A stretch of 5,149 nucleotides of DNA, from positions 1-5,149 of the forward strand of contig CANGYC010000188.1 of assembly GCA_947457975.1 (NCBI GenBank), in the 5' to 3' direction. Positions 4,242 to 5,149 of this stretch are shown here, piece after piece. A model generated the notes under the pieces. It was not told the origin of the DNA. It saw only the letters and a list, made by a program, of their open reading frames with translations, and made no database searches. A program made the translations under genes and the position numbers. The DNA is from Comamonadaceae bacterium. Lineage in GTDB: Bacteria; Pseudomonadota; Gammaproteobacteria; Burkholderiales; Burkholderiaceae_C. Position 1 is the first letter of the stretch; each line of letters starts with the position of its first letter.

Positions 4242-5149
4242 ATGATGGACAAACTTCGCAGCTTCAAGCAATTCACCCGGCAGGTCTGGGCCCTGTCCCT
4301 GCCGTACTTCCAGTCCGAGCAGAAATGGAAGGCGCGCGGCATGCTGGCGGCCATCGTGGGGCTCAACCTCGCGGCCGTGTACATGCTGGTGCTGCTCAAC
4401 GACTGGAACCGCCTGTTCTATGACGCGCTGCAAGACAAAGACGAGGCCGTGTTCTGGCGCGAGCTGATCCGCTTCACTTATCTGGCTTTTGGCTTCATCG
4501 TCATTGCGGTTTACCGCTTCTACCTCACGCAGGTGCTGGAGCTGCGCTGGCGCGAGTGGATGACCACGCACTACCTGGCGCGCTGGTTGGCCGGCCACCG
4601 CTTTTATGCGCTGGAGCTGGCCCGTTATGGCGCGCCGGCCTCCGCCACCGAGGGCCAGCCGGGCGTACCGTCCTCACCCGACAACCCGGACCAGCGCATC
4701 CAGGAAGACCTGAACCTGTTCACCAGCTACACGGTGTCGCTGTCCATGGGCCTGCTCAATGCGGTGGTGACGCTGGTCAGCTTCGTGGGCATTTTGTGGG
4801 GGCTCTCAGGTGCCTTTGCCTTCACGCTGGACGGCCAGAGCTACAGCATCCCCGGCTTCATGGTGTGGATGGCGGTGCTGTATTGCGTGGCCGGCAGCGT
4901 GGCTACGCACTACATCGGCCGGCCGCAGATCCGCCTGAACTTTCTGCAGCAGCGCTACGAGGCTGACTTTCGCCACCACCTGGTGCGGGTGCGCGAGTAC
5001 AGCGAAGCCATTGCGCTGGACCGCGGGCAGGCCGTGGAGCGCGCCCACCTGGACACGCGCTTTTCCACCGTGCTGGGCAATTACCTGCAGCTGGTGAAGA
5101 AGCAGAAAAACCTGGTGTGGTTCACCAGCTTTTTCGGCCAGGCGGCCAC
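4242..5149 (+). CDS. SbmA/YddA-like ABC transporter (membrane domain), 3' part beyond window
   Basis: The 302 visible residues form the transmembrane part of an ABC_membrane_2-type exporter of the SbmA/BacA/YddA group, inner-membrane proteins in which a permease domain is usually followed by its own ATPase domain. Hydrophobic segments lie at about 33-53, 78-97, 163-189 and 204-225. Family marks are LRWREWMTTHYLARWL (101-116), DNPDQRIQED (147-156) and the coupling region YEADFRHHLVRVREYSEAIAL (239-259). The Walker A, signature and Walker B motifs would lie beyond the right edge, so it cannot be seen whether this is an ATPase-fused YddA type or an ATPase-less SbmA/BacA type. Residues about 129-146, rich in Ala, Pro, Gly and Ser, form a loop before DNPDQRI. 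ATG 4242 is followed at once by ATG 4245; AGGA at 4233-4236 serves either with 5 or 8 nt spacing. The substrate is unknown; relatives move peptides or vitamin B12-like compounds. It is probably transcribed apart from the Bug gene, given the 115-bp spacer with two hairpins. Confidence 0.9.
   Translation, partial: MMDKLRSFKQFTRQVWALSLPYFQSEQKWKARGMLAAIVGLNLAAVYMLVLLNDWNRLFYDALQDKDEAVFWRELIRFTYLAFGFIVIAVYRFYLTQVLELRWREWMTTHYLARWLAGHRFYALELARYGAPASATEGQPGVPSSPDNPDQRIQEDLNLFTSYTVSLSMGLLNAVVTLVSFVGILWGLSGAFAFTLDGQSYSIPGFMVWMAVLYCVAGSVATHYIGRPQIRLNFLQQRYEADFRHHLVRVREYSEAIALDRGQAVERAHLDTRFSTVLGNYLQLVKKQKNLVWFTSFFGQAA

Noticed and set aside
4113..4598. 161-codon minus-strand open frame over the ABC transporter start
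   Set aside because: It overlaps the Bug stop region, both hairpins and the conserved transporter N-terminus, and shows no domain.

Overview
The window is GC-rich. Its coding style and gene content (a Bug-type periplasmic solute receptor, GGC/CTG/GCG-dominated codons) suggest a betaproteobacterium of the Burkholderiales, probably Comamonadaceae. That placement is an inference from style and family content, not from a marker gene. Two genes run off the window edges: a DCC-COQ7 fusion on the left and an ABC transporter on the right.

Layout: the left 2.9 kb is a leftward (minus-strand) gene set. Read in transcription order it holds (1) a short-chain dehydrogenase/reductase-like protein at 2935-2141, (2) a 167-bp spacer with a six-copy 9-bp tandem repeat and a possible 33-codon collagen-like small ORF, (3) a photolyase/cryptochrome-like flavoprotein at about 1973-765, and (4) a protein that starts inside the stop codon of the previous gene (GTGA overlap) and joins an N-terminal DCC-type thiol-disulfide domain (DUF393) to a COQ7-type di-iron hydroxylase domain, cut by the left edge. 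A divergent intergenic region (2936-3127) separates this set from the rightward genes. Those are a Bug/TctC-family tripartite tricarboxylate transporter receptor (3128-4126), a spacer with two strong hairpins (4127-4241), and the 5' part of an SbmA/YddA-like ABC exporter (4242 to the right edge).

Possible joint roles: the SDR-like protein and the Bug receptor are divergent neighbours, a common arrangement for uptake and conversion of a small carboxylate. However, the SDR lacks the catalytic Tyr and Lys, so it may not be an ordinary dehydrogenase. The photolyase-like gene and the DCC-COQ7 gene look translationally coupled, and both encode redox proteins (flavin; thiol plus di-iron). A shared role in light, oxidative or quinone-related stress is an inference only.

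The most unusual points are the domain order of the photolyase-like protein (FAD domain first, then a Rossmann-like domain that resembles the normal N-terminal photolyase domain, suggesting a circular permutation), the DCC-COQ7 fusion, the catalytically altered SDR, and the 9-bp repeat that reads as Gly-Pro-X triplets on both strands. No tRNA, rRNA, CRISPR, insertion sequence or phage feature was seen.
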